Positions 15,537 to 24,816 are shown, numbered from the stretch's first letter. The stretch: 64,000 bases of DNA from Desulfobacter curvatus DSM 3379 (GCF_000373985.1 NZ_KB893057.1:66221-130220), one strand, 5' to 3'. Made by a program: numbers and translations. Notes: generated by a model from the sequence alone, not told the origin.

Positions 15537-16916
15537 ATGAAAAAAACGCTGTTTCTGATTATATTTCTGGCAATTGTCGTGCCTGTGGGCTGGGTTCTGT
15601 TCTGTAAATATGAGGGTGAGGCCCCCAAAGCAAAAATTAGCCTGCCCTCTCAGTATCTAAAACAATCCTATGAAATAAACGTGACCGCAACGGATAAAGG
15701 CGCCGGTCTGAAGCATGTAACCGTTTCTCTGGTGCAAAAAGATAATGAACACGTCCTTTTGGATAAATCTTATCCACCCTCGTCCATTCTTTCTTTGTTC
15801 AGTGACAAGACAGTGCTGTCAGATACTTTTACCATTCCCGTTGAAATGCGTAAATACGGGATGAGCGACGGCCAGGCCCTTATCCGGATTGTTGTCACTG
15901 ATTATGCCTGGCGTCAATGGACCAAAGGCAACCAATTTAACGACGAGCAGTCGGTGACCATTGATACGGTGCCGCCCCGGCTCCAGGTTCTGACTTCCCA
16001 GCATAATGTGTCCAAGGGCGGTGTCGGTCTTGTAATCTACAAACTTGATGAGGAAAATGTTCAAAGCGGCGTCAGGGTGGGGGAGAATTTTTTCCCCGGA
16101 TATTCCGGTGTGTTTAATGATCCCATGGTTATCACAGCCTTGTTTGCTTTGGATCATACCCAGGGACCGGATACCCGTATTGTCGTCGAAGCCCGTGACC
16201 CGGCCGGAAACGAGACCAAACGCGGATTTTATCATTATATCAAAGATAAGAATTTCCGGGCTGATACCCTGCGCATTTCAGATGGTTTTTTGGAATTTAA
16301 AATGCATGACTTTGACCTGGGCCCCCAGGAAGCGCAGTTCCTGACCGAAGAGAATCCTTTGCTGGCAAAATTTTTATATATTAACGAAATTCTTCGTCAG
16401 CAGAATGTGGAAACCGTAGCTAAAGTGCCTTCGGATACCCGTGCCGAATTGATGTGGAAAGGCCGTTTCAGTCGCCTTCCCGGGGCTGCTAACCGGGCCC
16501 AGTTTGCCGATAAGCGTACCTATAAATACAATGGGAAGGTGATCAGCCACTCCACCCATTTAGGCATTGATCTGGCTTCCACTGCCAACGCGCCGGTGGG
16601 CGCGGCCAACAATGGGCGGGTGATCATGGCGGAAAATATCGGTATTTTCGGCAATACCATTATCATCGACCATGGGCTTGGCCTTGCCAGCCTTTATGCC
16701 CATTTAAGCCAGATGAACGTGGCCAAAGGCGATATGGTTAATATGGATGATATCATTGGCCGAACCGGCTTGACCGGCCTTGCCGGCGGAGATCACCTGC
16801 ATTTTTCCATGATGCTTCACAATGTGTTTATCAGCCCTGTGGAGTGGTGGGATGCGGCCTGGATAGAAAATAACATCACCTCAAAAATTGAGTCTATTAA
16901 AGCGCAGATTCAGTGA
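15537..16916 (+). CDS. M23 (LytM-type) metallopeptidase, membrane-anchored
   Basis: A 459-aa envelope protein: N-terminal hydrophobic anchor (residues about 2-22), a large extracytoplasmic beta-rich middle part, and a C-terminal LytM domain. Zinc ligands are visible as His341 and Asp345 (HLGIDLA) and His422 (HLHFSM), with His420 as the second catalytic His. It therefore looks active against peptidoglycan cross-bridges. I start at the ATG at 15537, with AAGG 8-11 bases upstream. It is the first gene of the plus-strand run and is divergent from kdsA. Confidence 0.88.
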   Translation: MKKTLFLIIFLAIVVPVGWVLFCKYEGEAPKAKISLPSQYLKQSYEINVTATDKGAGLKHVTVSLVQKDNEHVLLDKSYPPSSILSLFSDKTVLSDTFTIPVEMRKYGMSDGQALIRIVVTDYAWRQWTKGNQFNDEQSVTIDTVPPRLQVLTSQHNVSKGGVGLVIYKLDEENVQSGVRVGENFFPGYSGVFNDPMVITALFALDHTQGPDTRIVVEARDPAGNETKRGFYHYIKDKNFRADTLRISDGFLEFKMHDFDLGPQEAQFLTEENPLLAKFLYINEILRQQNVETVAKVPSDTRAELMWKGRFSRLPGAANRAQFADKRTYKYNGKVISHSTHLGIDLASTANAPVGAANNGRVIMAENIGIFGNTIIIDHGLGLASLYAHLSQMNVAKGDMVNMDDIIGRTGLTGLAGGDHLHFSMMLHNVFISPVEWWDAAWIENNITSKIESIKAQIQ

Positions 16917-16955
16917 ACGTATAACTTTTTTAAAAAAATCAGGACAATTCAAATC

Positions 16956-18119
16956 ATGAGCACCTTTCAGGTGAATAAGACCTATGAAGAGATAAACGCC
17001 AAAATTGCGGCCGGCGAGGCCGTGGTGGTAACGGCGGAAGAGATTATTGATATCGCAGACAAAGAAGGAATTGTGGAAGCGGCCCGCAAAGTGGATGTGG
17101 TGACCACAGGCACCTTTGCGCCCATGTGCTCCTCCGGGGCATTTATAAATATCGGCCAGTCCAAGCCTGTGATCCGTACGACCAAAACCTGGTTCAACAA
17201 TGTACCGGCCTACTCGGCCATTGCAGCGGTGGACTGCTATCTGGGGGCCACCGCTGTTTGTGAAGAAGACCCCTTGAATAAATATCACCCGGGTGAGTTC
17301 AACTACGGGGGCGGACATGTCATCCAGGACCTTGTGGCCGGCAAACAGGTACACTTGAAAGCAGAAAGTTACGGCACCGATTGTTATCCCAATCTTGCCA
17401 TTGAGAAAACGGTGGCCTTGAAGGATTTGCCCAATGCCATACTGTGTAACCCGAGAAACGCATATCAAAATTATAATTGCGCCATCAACCGCTCGGATAA
17501 GACTAAATACACGTACATGGGCACCCTTAAACCCAATGTGAGCAATGCCAATTATTCCACGTCCGGTTGTTTAAGCCCCTTGTTCAACGATCCCTACTTG
17601 AAAACCATCGGGTTGGGCACACGGATTTTTCTGGGCGGGGCCCAGGGCTACGTGACCTGGTCCGGTACCCAGCATAAAAAAGATGTGGATAGAGGCCTGA
17701 ACGGCGTGCCCTTAAGCGGGGCCGGAACATTATGCGTTATGGGGGATCTTAAGCAGATGTCACCTGAGTGGCTGGTAGGTCAGAGCATCCGCGGCTATGG
17801 CGTGTCGCTCTCTGTGGGGCTTGGCATTCCCATTCCCATTTTAAATGAAGAGATTCTTAAATACACGTCCGTGTCCGACGACGAGATCTTCACCCAGATT
17901 ATTGATTACGGACATGATTATCCCAAGGGTATCTCCAAATCCTATGGCCAGGTCAGTTATGCCGAGCTTAAAAGCGGGACGATTATGATCAAAGGGGAGG
18001 CCGTTCCCACAGTGCCTTTGTCCAGTATGGTCAAGGCAAGGAAAATTGCCCGGATTCTGAAGACCGAGATTCAGAAGTCCAGATTCTATATTGGAGTTCC
18101 CCAGCATCTGTTCTGTTAA
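16956..18119 (+). CDS. DUF39 / homocysteine biosynthesis (HcyBio) family protein
   Basis: A 387-aa protein of the DUF39/HcyBio family, which in methanogens and some sulfate reducers takes part in making homocysteine from aspartate semialdehyde and sulfide, bypassing O-acylhomoserine. Family features are the N-terminal VVTTGTFAPMCSSGAF with a conserved Cys, the GGGHVIQDLVAGK segment, and GGAQGYVTWSGTQH. There is no CBS or ferredoxin domain at the C-terminus, and the partner ferredoxin-like protein known from Methanosarcina is not adjacent. The gene stands between M23 and lepB without obvious functional link. Confidence 0.85.
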   Translation: MSTFQVNKTYEEINAKIAAGEAVVVTAEEIIDIADKEGIVEAARKVDVVTTGTFAPMCSSGAFINIGQSKPVIRTTKTWFNNVPAYSAIAAVDCYLGATAVCEEDPLNKYHPGEFNYGGGHVIQDLVAGKQVHLKAESYGTDCYPNLAIEKTVALKDLPNAILCNPRNAYQNYNCAINRSDKTKYTYMGTLKPNVSNANYSTSGCLSPLFNDPYLKTIGLGTRIFLGGAQGYVTWSGTQHKKDVDRGLNGVPLSGAGTLCVMGDLKQMSPEWLVGQSIRGYGVSLSVGLGIPIPILNEEILKYTSVSDDEIFTQIIDYGHDYPKGISKSYGQVSYAELKSGTIMIKGEAVPTVPLSSMVKARKIARILKTEIQKSRFYIGVPQHLFC

Positions 18120-18179
18120 ATGACATGGGGATACTTAAAAAAAAATTATGTCCTGCCTTTCCACGATAAAAAATAAAAG

Positions 18180-18201
18180 GAAGAGCGCGTACGCGCTCTT
18201 C
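18180..18201. terminator. Perfect 22-nt palindrome before lepB
   Basis: GC-rich self-complementary sequence between the DUF39 gene and lepB. There is no T run on the plus side and a moderately T-rich flank on the minus side, so it could be a weak terminator or a processing hairpin. Confidence 0.45.
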
Positions 18202-18235
18202 AATCAAAAAATAATTTACAACAAAGAACTATAAA

Positions 18236-18856
18236 ATGAGTCAAAAAAAGAAAAGCGCCTGGCGGGAGAATATCGAAGCGATTCTCATTGCCGTTGTTAT
18301 TGCTCTGTTTATCCGTACCTTTATTATCCAGGCCTTTAAGATACCGTCCGGTTCCATGCTTGAGACCCTTCAGATCGGAGATCAGATCCTTGTCAATAAA
18401 TTTATTTACGGGGTGAAAATTCCTTTTACCGACGGGAAAACCCTGATCCCTGTAAAAAATCCCCAGCGTAATGACATTGTGGTGTTTAAATATCCGGAAG
18501 ATCCATCCAAGGATTACATCAAGCGGGTGATTGCCGTTGGCGGCGACACCCTGGAAATCGTGAATAAAAAACTGTATGTCAATGACAAGCTTGTCACTGA
18601 TCAGCCCTGGGCCCAGTACAAAGATCCCCGGATCCTGCCGGGTCAGATCACCACCCGGGATAATTATAGAAAAATTACAGTACCGGCCAACAAGCTTTTT
18701 GTCATGGGTGACAACCGGGATAATAGCCATGATTCACGGTTCTGGGGCTTTGTGGACCTAAGTGAAGTGCGGGGCGAAGCCATTATTATTTACTGGTCCT
18801 GGGACAAGGCGCATTTCAGCGTCCGTTGGAACCGGATCGGCACCTTGCTGTTTTAA
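18236..18856 (+). CDS. lepB: Signal peptidase I
   Basis: Inner-membrane serine/lysine protease that removes Sec signal peptides. The 206-aa protein has one N-terminal membrane segment (about 13-31), the catalytic Ser40 in IPSGSM, the catalytic Lys96 in YIKRVIAVGGD, and box E GDNRDNSHDSRFWG. It is shorter than E. coli LepB (324 aa) because the second membrane segment and large insert are missing, as in many other bacteria. pyrB follows after 12 bases. Confidence 0.95.
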   Translation: MSQKKKSAWRENIEAILIAVVIALFIRTFIIQAFKIPSGSMLETLQIGDQILVNKFIYGVKIPFTDGKTLIPVKNPQRNDIVVFKYPEDPSKDYIKRVIAVGGDTLEIVNKKLYVNDKLVTDQPWAQYKDPRILPGQITTRDNYRKITVPANKLFVMGDNRDNSHDSRFWGFVDLSEVRGEAIIIYWSWDKAHFSVRWNRIGTLLF

Positions 18857-18868
18857 GGAATAATAGAT

Positions 18869-19807
18869 ATGCGGTTTGAGAAAAAAGATATTCTGGATAT
18901 TGATTCCCTGAGTCGCGAGGAGATCACTTATATCCTGGACACGGCCCGGGGGATGAAGGAGATCTCCCAGCGGGCCGTTAAAAAAGTACCCACCCTCAGG
19001 GGGAAAACCATTGTGCTTTTCTTCCAGGAGCCGTCAACCCGGACCAAGATGTCCTTTGAGTTGGCCGGTAAGCGGCTGTCCGCGGACACGGTGGCCATAT
19101 CCAAATCTTCCTCCAGTATTGTCAAGGGGGAAACGTTACGGGATACGGTTAGAACCCTTGAGTCCATGAAGCCTGATATCATTGTGATGCGGCATGCATC
19201 TTCGGGTGCAGCGTACCAGGTGGCAAAATGGGTGAAATGTGCGGTCATTAACGCAGGAGACGGCACCCATGCCCATCCCTCCCAGGCCCTTTTGGACATG
19301 ATGACGATTCAGGAAGAAAAAGGCGGCTTTGAGGGCTTAAAGGTGTCCATTGTGGGCGATATTTCCCATTCCAGGGTGGCCCGGTCCAATATTATCGGTT
19401 TGTCCAGAATGGGGGCAAAGGTGACCATTTGTGCACCCGGGACCATGATCCCCGTAGGCATTGAACAGATGGGCTGCACCGTGGCCCGGGATATGGATGC
19501 CTGTGTGGCAGGCGCGGATGTGGTCATGATGCTTCGGATTCAAAAGGAGCGCCAGGGCAGCCTGCTTTTCCCCAGTGAGCGCGAGTATGCGGCGCTTTAC
19601 GGGTTGAATCAGGCGCGCCTGGCCCTGGCGGCAAAGGATGCCCTGATCATGCACCCGGGACCGTTGAACCGTGGCGTTGAGATTTCAACCCTGGTGGCGG
19701 ATGGTGAACAATCCGTAATTCTGGATCAGGTGACCAATGGTGTGGCCCTTCGCATGGCCCTTTTTTATTTGGTGTCAGGAGGCAGTAGAAATGCAGATTC
19801 AAATTAA
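18869..19807 (+). CDS. pyrB: Aspartate carbamoyltransferase catalytic subunit
   Basis: Makes carbamoyl-aspartate in pyrimidine synthesis. The 312-aa protein has the carbamoyl-phosphate motif EPSTRTKMSFE and the HPSQALLD motif; the HPGPLNRGVE segment is near the C-terminus. A regulatory pyrI is not present; pyrC overlaps its end by 17 bases, the common pyrB-pyrC order of bacteria whose two enzymes associate. Confidence 0.96.
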   Translation: MRFEKKDILDIDSLSREEITYILDTARGMKEISQRAVKKVPTLRGKTIVLFFQEPSTRTKMSFELAGKRLSADTVAISKSSSSIVKGETLRDTVRTLESMKPDIIVMRHASSGAAYQVAKWVKCAVINAGDGTHAHPSQALLDMMTIQEEKGGFEGLKVSIVGDISHSRVARSNIIGLSRMGAKVTICAPGTMIPVGIEQMGCTVARDMDACVAGADVVMMLRIQKERQGSLLFPSEREYAALYGLNQARLALAAKDALIMHPGPLNRGVEISTLVADGEQSVILDQVTNGVALRMALFYLVSGGSRNADSN

Positions 19808-21080
19808 AGGCGTCCGGGTGATTGATCCCGGTAATATTGAAGGCATAAAAGATATCAGTATAAAAGACGGCCTGTTTGAGAGGGTCTCGGAACCTGGACA
19901 GTTGCCGGAAGTAACCAACGACTTTGACGACATCACAGTCATTGACGGCCAGGATCTGATTGCCGTGCCGGGGCTCATAGACGTGCATGTTCATTTGCGG
20001 GAGCCTGGCCAGGAGTATAAAGAAACCATTGAGACCGGGTTAAAGGCTGCTGCTGCCGGCGGGATCACTGCGGTCTGTTCCATGCCCAACACCAAACCTG
20101 TGAATGACAATGCGCAAGTTACCTCCTTTATCCTTTCCCAGGGGAAAAAGGCAAATGCGTCCAGGGTATATCCGGTGGGGGCAATTTCCACTAATCTTGA
20201 AGGCCAAAAGCTCAACGACATTGCGGATATGAAAAAAGCCGGGATACGGGCCGTGACCGATGACGGAATGCCGGTTACCGATTCCCAGCTCATGCGACGG
20301 ACCCTGGAATACTGCAAATCTTTAGACATTCCTGTGTTTGTTCATGCTGAAGACAAGCGGCTCGCCGATGGGGGATCCATGAACGAAGGGTTGCCGGCCA
20401 CGGTGATGGGGATAAAAGGAATTCCCAATGCTGCAGAATCCGTCATGGTGATGCGCGATATCGCCCTGGCCGAACTGACTGGCGCCAGGGTTCATTTTTG
20501 TCATATGAGCACAGCCCAGTCCATTGAGGCCATCCGGCAGGCCAAAGCAAAGGGAGTGCCCGTCACTTGTGAAACCGCCCCCCATTATTTCACTTTCACG
20601 GATGCGGATATCCCTGCCTATGACACCAATTTCAAAATGAATCCGCCCTTGCGCAGTGACAAAGACCGGGCAGCCATTATTGAAGGACTGATCGACGGCA
20701 CCATTGACATGATAGCCACCGACCATGCTCCCCATGCCGAGGATGAAAAACAGGTGGAGTTCGACCAGGCTGCATTCGGTATTGTAGGGCTTGAAACCTC
20801 CCTGGGGTTAAGTCTGGACCTTGTGGCCCAGGGCCATCTGACCTTGGTTCAGTTGGTGGAAAAAATGGCCAAGGCCCCGGCAGAGCTTATGGGGCTCAAC
20901 AACGATATTGTGCCGGGCAACCCGGCTGATCTTACCCTTATTGATATAAATGCGGGCTGGACCGTGGACCCCAATTTATTTGTGAGTAAAGGACGCAACA
21001 CACCTTTTGGCGGCCGCAAACTAAAAGGGAGAGCTGCTTTGACCATTGTTGACGGCCGGGTCGTTTACCGCAGAGAGTAG
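19791..21080 (+). CDS. pyrC: Dihydroorotase
   Basis: Closes carbamoyl-aspartate to dihydroorotate. The product is 429 aa from the ATG at 19791, chosen for its AGGAGG site 8-13 bases upstream and the family N-terminus; this start lies inside pyrB. Type I dihydroorotase features: DVHVHLREPGQE with metal-binding His-x-His, ATDHAPHAEDEK, and the GNPADLTLID C-terminal motif. It ends 15 bases before the sigma-54 activator gene. Confidence 0.96.
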   Translation: MQIQIKGVRVIDPGNIEGIKDISIKDGLFERVSEPGQLPEVTNDFDDITVIDGQDLIAVPGLIDVHVHLREPGQEYKETIETGLKAAAAGGITAVCSMPNTKPVNDNAQVTSFILSQGKKANASRVYPVGAISTNLEGQKLNDIADMKKAGIRAVTDDGMPVTDSQLMRRTLEYCKSLDIPVFVHAEDKRLADGGSMNEGLPATVMGIKGIPNAAESVMVMRDIALAELTGARVHFCHMSTAQSIEAIRQAKAKGVPVTCETAPHYFTFTDADIPAYDTNFKMNPPLRSDKDRAAIIEGLIDGTIDMIATDHAPHAEDEKQVEFDQAAFGIVGLETSLGLSLDLVAQGHLTLVQLVEKMAKAPAELMGLNNDIVPGNPADLTLIDINAGWTVDPNLFVSKGRNTPFGGRKLKGRAALTIVDGRVVYRRE

Positions 21081-21095
21081 TCGGGGATAGAGCAT

Positions 21096-22532
21096 ATGGC
21101 AAACGCACACAGCATTCTGGTGGTCGATGATGAATTGAGCATGCGTGAGTTCCTTGAGATGCTTCTGTGCAAAAAAGGGTATCAGATCACGCTTGCGAAG
21201 AACGGCAAACAGGCTCTCAACAGCATCAAACAGAAAAAATATGACCTAGTGCTCACCGATATCCGCTTAGGCGATATTACCGGTCTGGATGTGTTGCGGG
21301 CCGTGAAAAAAGAACACCCGGATACTGTGGTGATCATGATTTCCGCCTATGCCACAACGGAGATCGCTGTGGAAGCAATGAACGAGGGGGCTTACGATTT
21401 TGTGCCCAAGCCCTTTGACAACAATGAACTTTGCGCCACCATCGCCAAGGCCCTTGAACTTTTGACCCTGGACCAGGAAAAAGTATACCGATCAACTGAA
21501 CTTAAAAACCATCTGCATTTCAACCGTATCATCGGAAACAGCCCGGGGATGCAGGCGATTTACCAGCGGATACGCCAGATTGCCCCAACCAAAACCAATG
21601 TACTGATCACCGGTGAAAGCGGCACAGGCAAGGAGCTTATCGCCCGGGCCATCCACGATAATTCCGAGCGTAAAGACAGGCCCTTTGTCGTGGTGAATTG
21701 CGGCGGCATTCCAGACACGCTCATGGAAAGCGAATTTTTCGGTCATGTTAAAGGCTCTTTTACAGGGGCTGTGGCAGATAAGCAGGGATTGTTTGAGGCC
21801 GCCAATACTGGTACGATTTTTCTAGATGAAATTGGGGAACTGTCCACCTTTCTGCAGGTAAAGCTTTTGCGGGCTGTCCAGGAAACCCGGTTTAAGCCCG
21901 TTGGCGGCACCCGGGAAATTGATGTGAATGTCAGGATTATTTCTGCCACGAATAAAAAATTGGAGCAGGAGGTCATTGACGGCAATTTCAGGGAAGATCT
22001 GTTTTTCCGCCTCAACGTAATTCCTATTAAGGTGCCCCCCTTGCGGGATAGAAAAGGGGATGTGGAATTACTTGCCGCCCATTTTGTTGAAAAATACTCA
22101 AAAAAACTGGGCAAGGATATCGTAAAGCTGTCGTCCTATGCCGTTGATTTTTTGAACCGGTATTCCTTCCCAGGAAATGTCAGGGAGCTTGAAAACCTGA
22201 TCGAGCGATCTGTGGCTCTTTCCTCTACCAACATCATCCTGCCCGAAAGCCTGACCATTTCCTCGCACAAACGTCGACGCTGGATAGAGGGCATTACGAA
22301 CAACCGCTATGATTTGGAAGATGTGGTGACCGGTGTGGATTTAGACAAAATCATGTCTGACATTGAAGGCGCATATGTTAAAAAAGCCATGGAAGTTACC
22401 CATGGTAACAAAAGTAAGGCAGCTGAGCTTTTAAATTTAAGCTTAAGATCTTTCAGATATCGCCTGGACAAAACCATGCCGGACAAAAATGAATCCGTTA
22501 ATAGTGATGCGGGGCAAGGGAATCAAGGTTGA
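21096..22532 (+). CDS. pilR: NtrC-family sigma-54 response regulator, PilR-like
   Basis: A 478-aa activator in three parts: receiver (Asp11, Asp12, phospho-acceptor Asp55, Lys105), AAA+ domain (Walker A GESGTGKE at 173-180, Walker B IFLDEIGEL), and a C-terminal Fis-type helix-turn-helix (NKSKAAELLNLSLRSFRYRL). The sigma-54 contact loop reads GSFTGA (220-225) in place of the usual GAFTGA. It is directly upstream of a -24/-12 promoter and pilA, so PilR is the natural identification. No PilS-type kinase lies next to it, unlike in Pseudomonas; the gene seems instead to ride with pyrB-pyrC. The symbol rests on context. Confidence 0.8.
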   Translation: MANAHSILVVDDELSMREFLEMLLCKKGYQITLAKNGKQALNSIKQKKYDLVLTDIRLGDITGLDVLRAVKKEHPDTVVIMISAYATTEIAVEAMNEGAYDFVPKPFDNNELCATIAKALELLTLDQEKVYRSTELKNHLHFNRIIGNSPGMQAIYQRIRQIAPTKTNVLITGESGTGKELIARAIHDNSERKDRPFVVVNCGGIPDTLMESEFFGHVKGSFTGAVADKQGLFEAANTGTIFLDEIGELSTFLQVKLLRAVQETRFKPVGGTREIDVNVRIISATNKKLEQEVIDGNFREDLFFRLNVIPIKVPPLRDRKGDVELLAAHFVEKYSKKLGKDIVKLSSYAVDFLNRYSFPGNVRELENLIERSVALSSTNIILPESLTISSHKRRRWIEGITNNRYDLEDVVTGVDLDKIMSDIEGAYVKKAMEVTHGNKSKAAELLNLSLRSFRYRLDKTMPDKNESVNSDAGQGNQG

Positions 22533-22547
22533 CATTTTTTGTCAACC
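22527..22547 (+). terminator. Inverted repeat overlapping the pilR stop
   Basis: Perfect 8-bp arms (22527-22534, 22540-22547) with a T5 loop, followed by GGATTATCCTTTTT. The stop codon lies inside the left arm. Probable terminator separating pilR from the pilin promoter. Confidence 0.5.
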
Positions 22548-22672
22548 GGATTATCCTTTTTGTAAAAATTCAGCGAAAAATCGTTTTAGTTCATTTGTAA
22601 TATTTTAGTTCATTGAAGTAAATTTTATTTAAAATTAAAAGGTTATGAATAAATATAAGTTGTTCTTTGTTC

Positions 22673-22688
22673 TGGCATTGCTTTTGCG
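22673..22688 (+). promoter_or_regulatory. Sigma-54 (-24/-12) promoter of the pilin gene
   Basis: The sequence TGGCATTGCTTTTGCG has the required GG and GC dinucleotides with exactly 10 bases between, and matches the TGGCA(C)-N5-TTGC consensus at nearly every fixed base. The start point is expected near 22699, giving a leader of about 57 nt. The AT-rich region 22560-22670 upstream could hold PilR sites. Confidence 0.88.
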
Positions 22689-22755
22689 ATAAGCATTGTC
22701 ATTCATGAAAAAAGGTTTGTCACATCATTTAACCCAACAAAGAGGAGAGTAAAAA

Positions 22756-23151
22756 ATGACAAAATTTATTAGAAACATCAGAAACAACCAGAAGGGCTTT
22801 ACCCTGATCGAACTGATGATTGTTGTGGCCATTATTGGTATCCTGGCGGCCATTGCAATCCCAAATTTTATGAACTATCAGTGCAAAGCCAAGCAGAGTG
22901 AAGCAAAATCCAGTCTTGGAAATATCAGATCAATGCAGGAAGCATATTTTGCCGAATGGGATACATACTCCGCCATCGGGCCAATCGGATTTGAAACTAA
23001 AGGTACACCCCGTTACTCTTATTCTGTGACTAAGGCTGATACTGCTGGCTATACTGCAAGAGCTACAACAACTAATCTTAATGGAACAACGGATACGTGG
23101 ACCATTAATTCCACAGGAACTTTGATAAATACTGCCAATGCTTGTCAATAA
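22756..23151 (+). CDS. pilA: Type IV major pilin
   Basis: A 131-aa type IVa prepilin. The leader of 14 residues ends in KG, with cleavage before Phe15, then FTLIELMIVVAIIGILAAIA with the conserved Glu5 of the mature protein. Mature length is 117 residues. Two cysteines (43 and 130) could form a disulfide; the C-terminal half is rich in Thr, Ala and Asn, which leaves many possible O-glycosylation sites. It has a strong AGGAGAG ribosome site and its own sigma-54 promoter and terminator, so it can be made in large amounts. Aromatic residues are moderately many, but I make no claim on conductivity. Confidence 0.95.
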   Translation: MTKFIRNIRNNQKGFTLIELMIVVAIIGILAAIAIPNFMNYQCKAKQSEAKSSLGNIRSMQEAYFAEWDTYSAIGPIGFETKGTPRYSYSVTKADTAGYTARATTTNLNGTTDTWTINSTGTLINTANACQ

Positions 23152-23172
23152 AAATTGGATTGCAATCTGAAA

Positions 23173-23208
23173 AAGGGTTGTTCCTGTATGTGTGGAACAG
23201 CCTTTTTT
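23173..23208 (+). terminator. Rho-independent terminator after pilA
   Basis: Arms 23173-23184 and 23194-23205 form a 12-bp stem with two wobbles, followed by T run. The next gene begins only 11 bases later, so expression of the downstream genes would need read-through. Confidence 0.85.
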
Positions 23209-23219
23209 AAATCATGTAA

Positions 23220-23915
23220 ATGAAACTAAAACTTTCGTATATCCTTTTATTAATACTTCTAATCAGCACGATACTGTGTCAGTATGACCTTTTGAAAAAA
23301 AGATTTGTCTTGACATACACCAACCCGTATTGTTCCTGGTGTAACGATAATCAAGTTGACGAAATCCAATTTATTCCGTCCAAAACGATTTTCATACGAA
23401 TGTTTTCGCCAGCAGATCCGGATTTCCTGGCAGATCTTTTATGGATGAGAACCAGTTATTATTTCGGCTCGCATACCGTAACGGACCAGGATTATTTTTA
23501 TTTGTATTACCTGTTAAGCAGAATTACAGATTTATCCCCTAAATGGGAGTTTCCCTATGTTATGGGAGGTATCATTCTTTTCCTTGAGGCCCAGGCACCT
23601 AAGCAGGCCCTTGCCATAATTGACAAAGGAATATTACAAATTAAAAATTCATGGGAACTATTTTTTCTAAAGGGATACATCCTTTGGAAAGCATACAATA
23701 ATTATGAAGAAGCTTCAAAACAGATACTATCCTCATCCCTGAAAAAAGGGGCGCCCTCTTATTTACCATTACTTGCTGCCTCCTTCTCGTTAAAAACATC
23801 AAACAAAATGTTTATAGAAGGGTTTTATAAGATTATCTTGAATACAGTTAAAGATCCTGCTCAAAAACAATTGATACTGAAAAAAATGGAAAGGTTAAAG
23901 GAACGTGACGGATAA
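23220..23915 (+). CDS. Membrane-anchored helical repeat protein next to pilA
   Basis: 231 aa, not recognised with certainty. Residues 5-21 form a membrane anchor or signal; the rest looks like helical repeats (tetratricopeptide-like, for example the stretch around APKQALAIIDKG and NNYEEASKQIL). A CSWC pair lies near residue 38. It starts directly after the pilA terminator with no ribosome site that I can see, and overlaps the ABC ATPase gene by 11 bases. In Myxococcus and Geobacter a similar trio (accessory protein, ATPase, permease; PilG-PilH-PilI in Myxococcus) stands near pilA. The PilG-like role is inference from order. Confidence 0.65.
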   Translation: MKLKLSYILLLILLISTILCQYDLLKKRFVLTYTNPYCSWCNDNQVDEIQFIPSKTIFIRMFSPADPDFLADLLWMRTSYYFGSHTVTDQDYFYLYYLLSRITDLSPKWEFPYVMGGIILFLEAQAPKQALAIIDKGILQIKNSWELFFLKGYILWKAYNNYEEASKQILSSSLKKGAPSYLPLLAASFSLKTSNKMFIEGFYKIILNTVKDPAQKQLILKKMERLKERDG

Positions 23916-24816
23916 TACGTCGATCGTATTGAATAATGTGTCATATGCCGTAAGACAGGGTTTTTTTTTACAGCCTAAGCAAATAATTAAAAATCTGAGC
24001 TTTGTTATTCCGAAAGGTGTTTCCTTTGGGCTAATCGGATCGAACGGAGCTGGAAAGACAACTACTATAAAGTTATGTACAGGGATTATTTCGCCCGACT
24101 CTGGTGAAGTGCTTATTAATGGTCGTCCTTTGAACTCCGATCATGATAACAGACATGCTGTGGGATTGTTAACTGAGAATCAATATATCCCCCAATATTT
24201 AACGGTTACAGAATGGCTTAGCTTTTTAGGTACTCTGTCCGGGTTATCAAAACATGAATTAAATGAGTCTATGTCAACGCAGTTAAGTCAATTCGATCTT
24301 ACTTCATTGGCTGACAGGAAAATAAATAGCCTCTCCAAAGGTCAAGTGCAACGTGTCGGGTTTGCCCAGGCTTTTCTCAATACGCCTCAAATTTTATTTT
24401 TAGACGAACCCATGAGTGGTCTTGATCCTGCTTGGAGAGCAAAAATTCATAGTATACTACTCAGTTTTAAAAAAAGCGGAGGCACTCTTTTATTCAGTTC
24501 TCACGTCATATCGGATGTATTGCAGCTTTCAGATATGATTGCCGTGATTAATTGCGGACAGATAAACTGGCAGGGAACTATGGCCGACATAATGAATGTT
24601 GTCAACCAATACCAGGTGATTGTACATGCACCTTCAGCCCATGTTCTTGAGAGCCGTCTTCAGTGTAAAGAAATGATATCTCAGCCTGATGGGTCGTACA
24701 AGGTCTTAATAGATACCCAAAATATAAATGAGGTATTACAATTGGGGTTAAAAGAAGATATTTCGATCTATTCATTTTCACCGGTTTATAATAATATTGA
24801 GGACTTATTATCGTGA
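23905..24816 (+). CDS. ABC transporter ATPase, PilH-like
   Basis: A 303-aa ABC ATPase with Walker A GSNGAGKTT, signature LSKGQVQRVG (a variant of LSGGQ), Walker B ILFLDEPMSGLDP and a switch His in SSHV. The C-terminal 80 residues are the regulatory tail typical of the ABC-2 export type (CcmA/NatA-like). It uses a GTG start inside the preceding gene, and its stop overlaps the permease start (GTGA). Position after pilA suggests the PilH role of Myxococcus pilus export; the substrate is unknown. Confidence 0.85.
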   Translation: MTDNTSIVLNNVSYAVRQGFFLQPKQIIKNLSFVIPKGVSFGLIGSNGAGKTTTIKLCTGIISPDSGEVLINGRPLNSDHDNRHAVGLLTENQYIPQYLTVTEWLSFLGTLSGLSKHELNESMSTQLSQFDLTSLADRKINSLSKGQVQRVGFAQAFLNTPQILFLDEPMSGLDPAWRAKIHSILLSFKKSGGTLLFSSHVISDVLQLSDMIAVINCGQINWQGTMADIMNVVNQYQVIVHAPSAHVLESRLQCKEMISQPDGSYKVLIDTQNINEVLQLGLKEDISIYSFSPVYNNIEDLLS

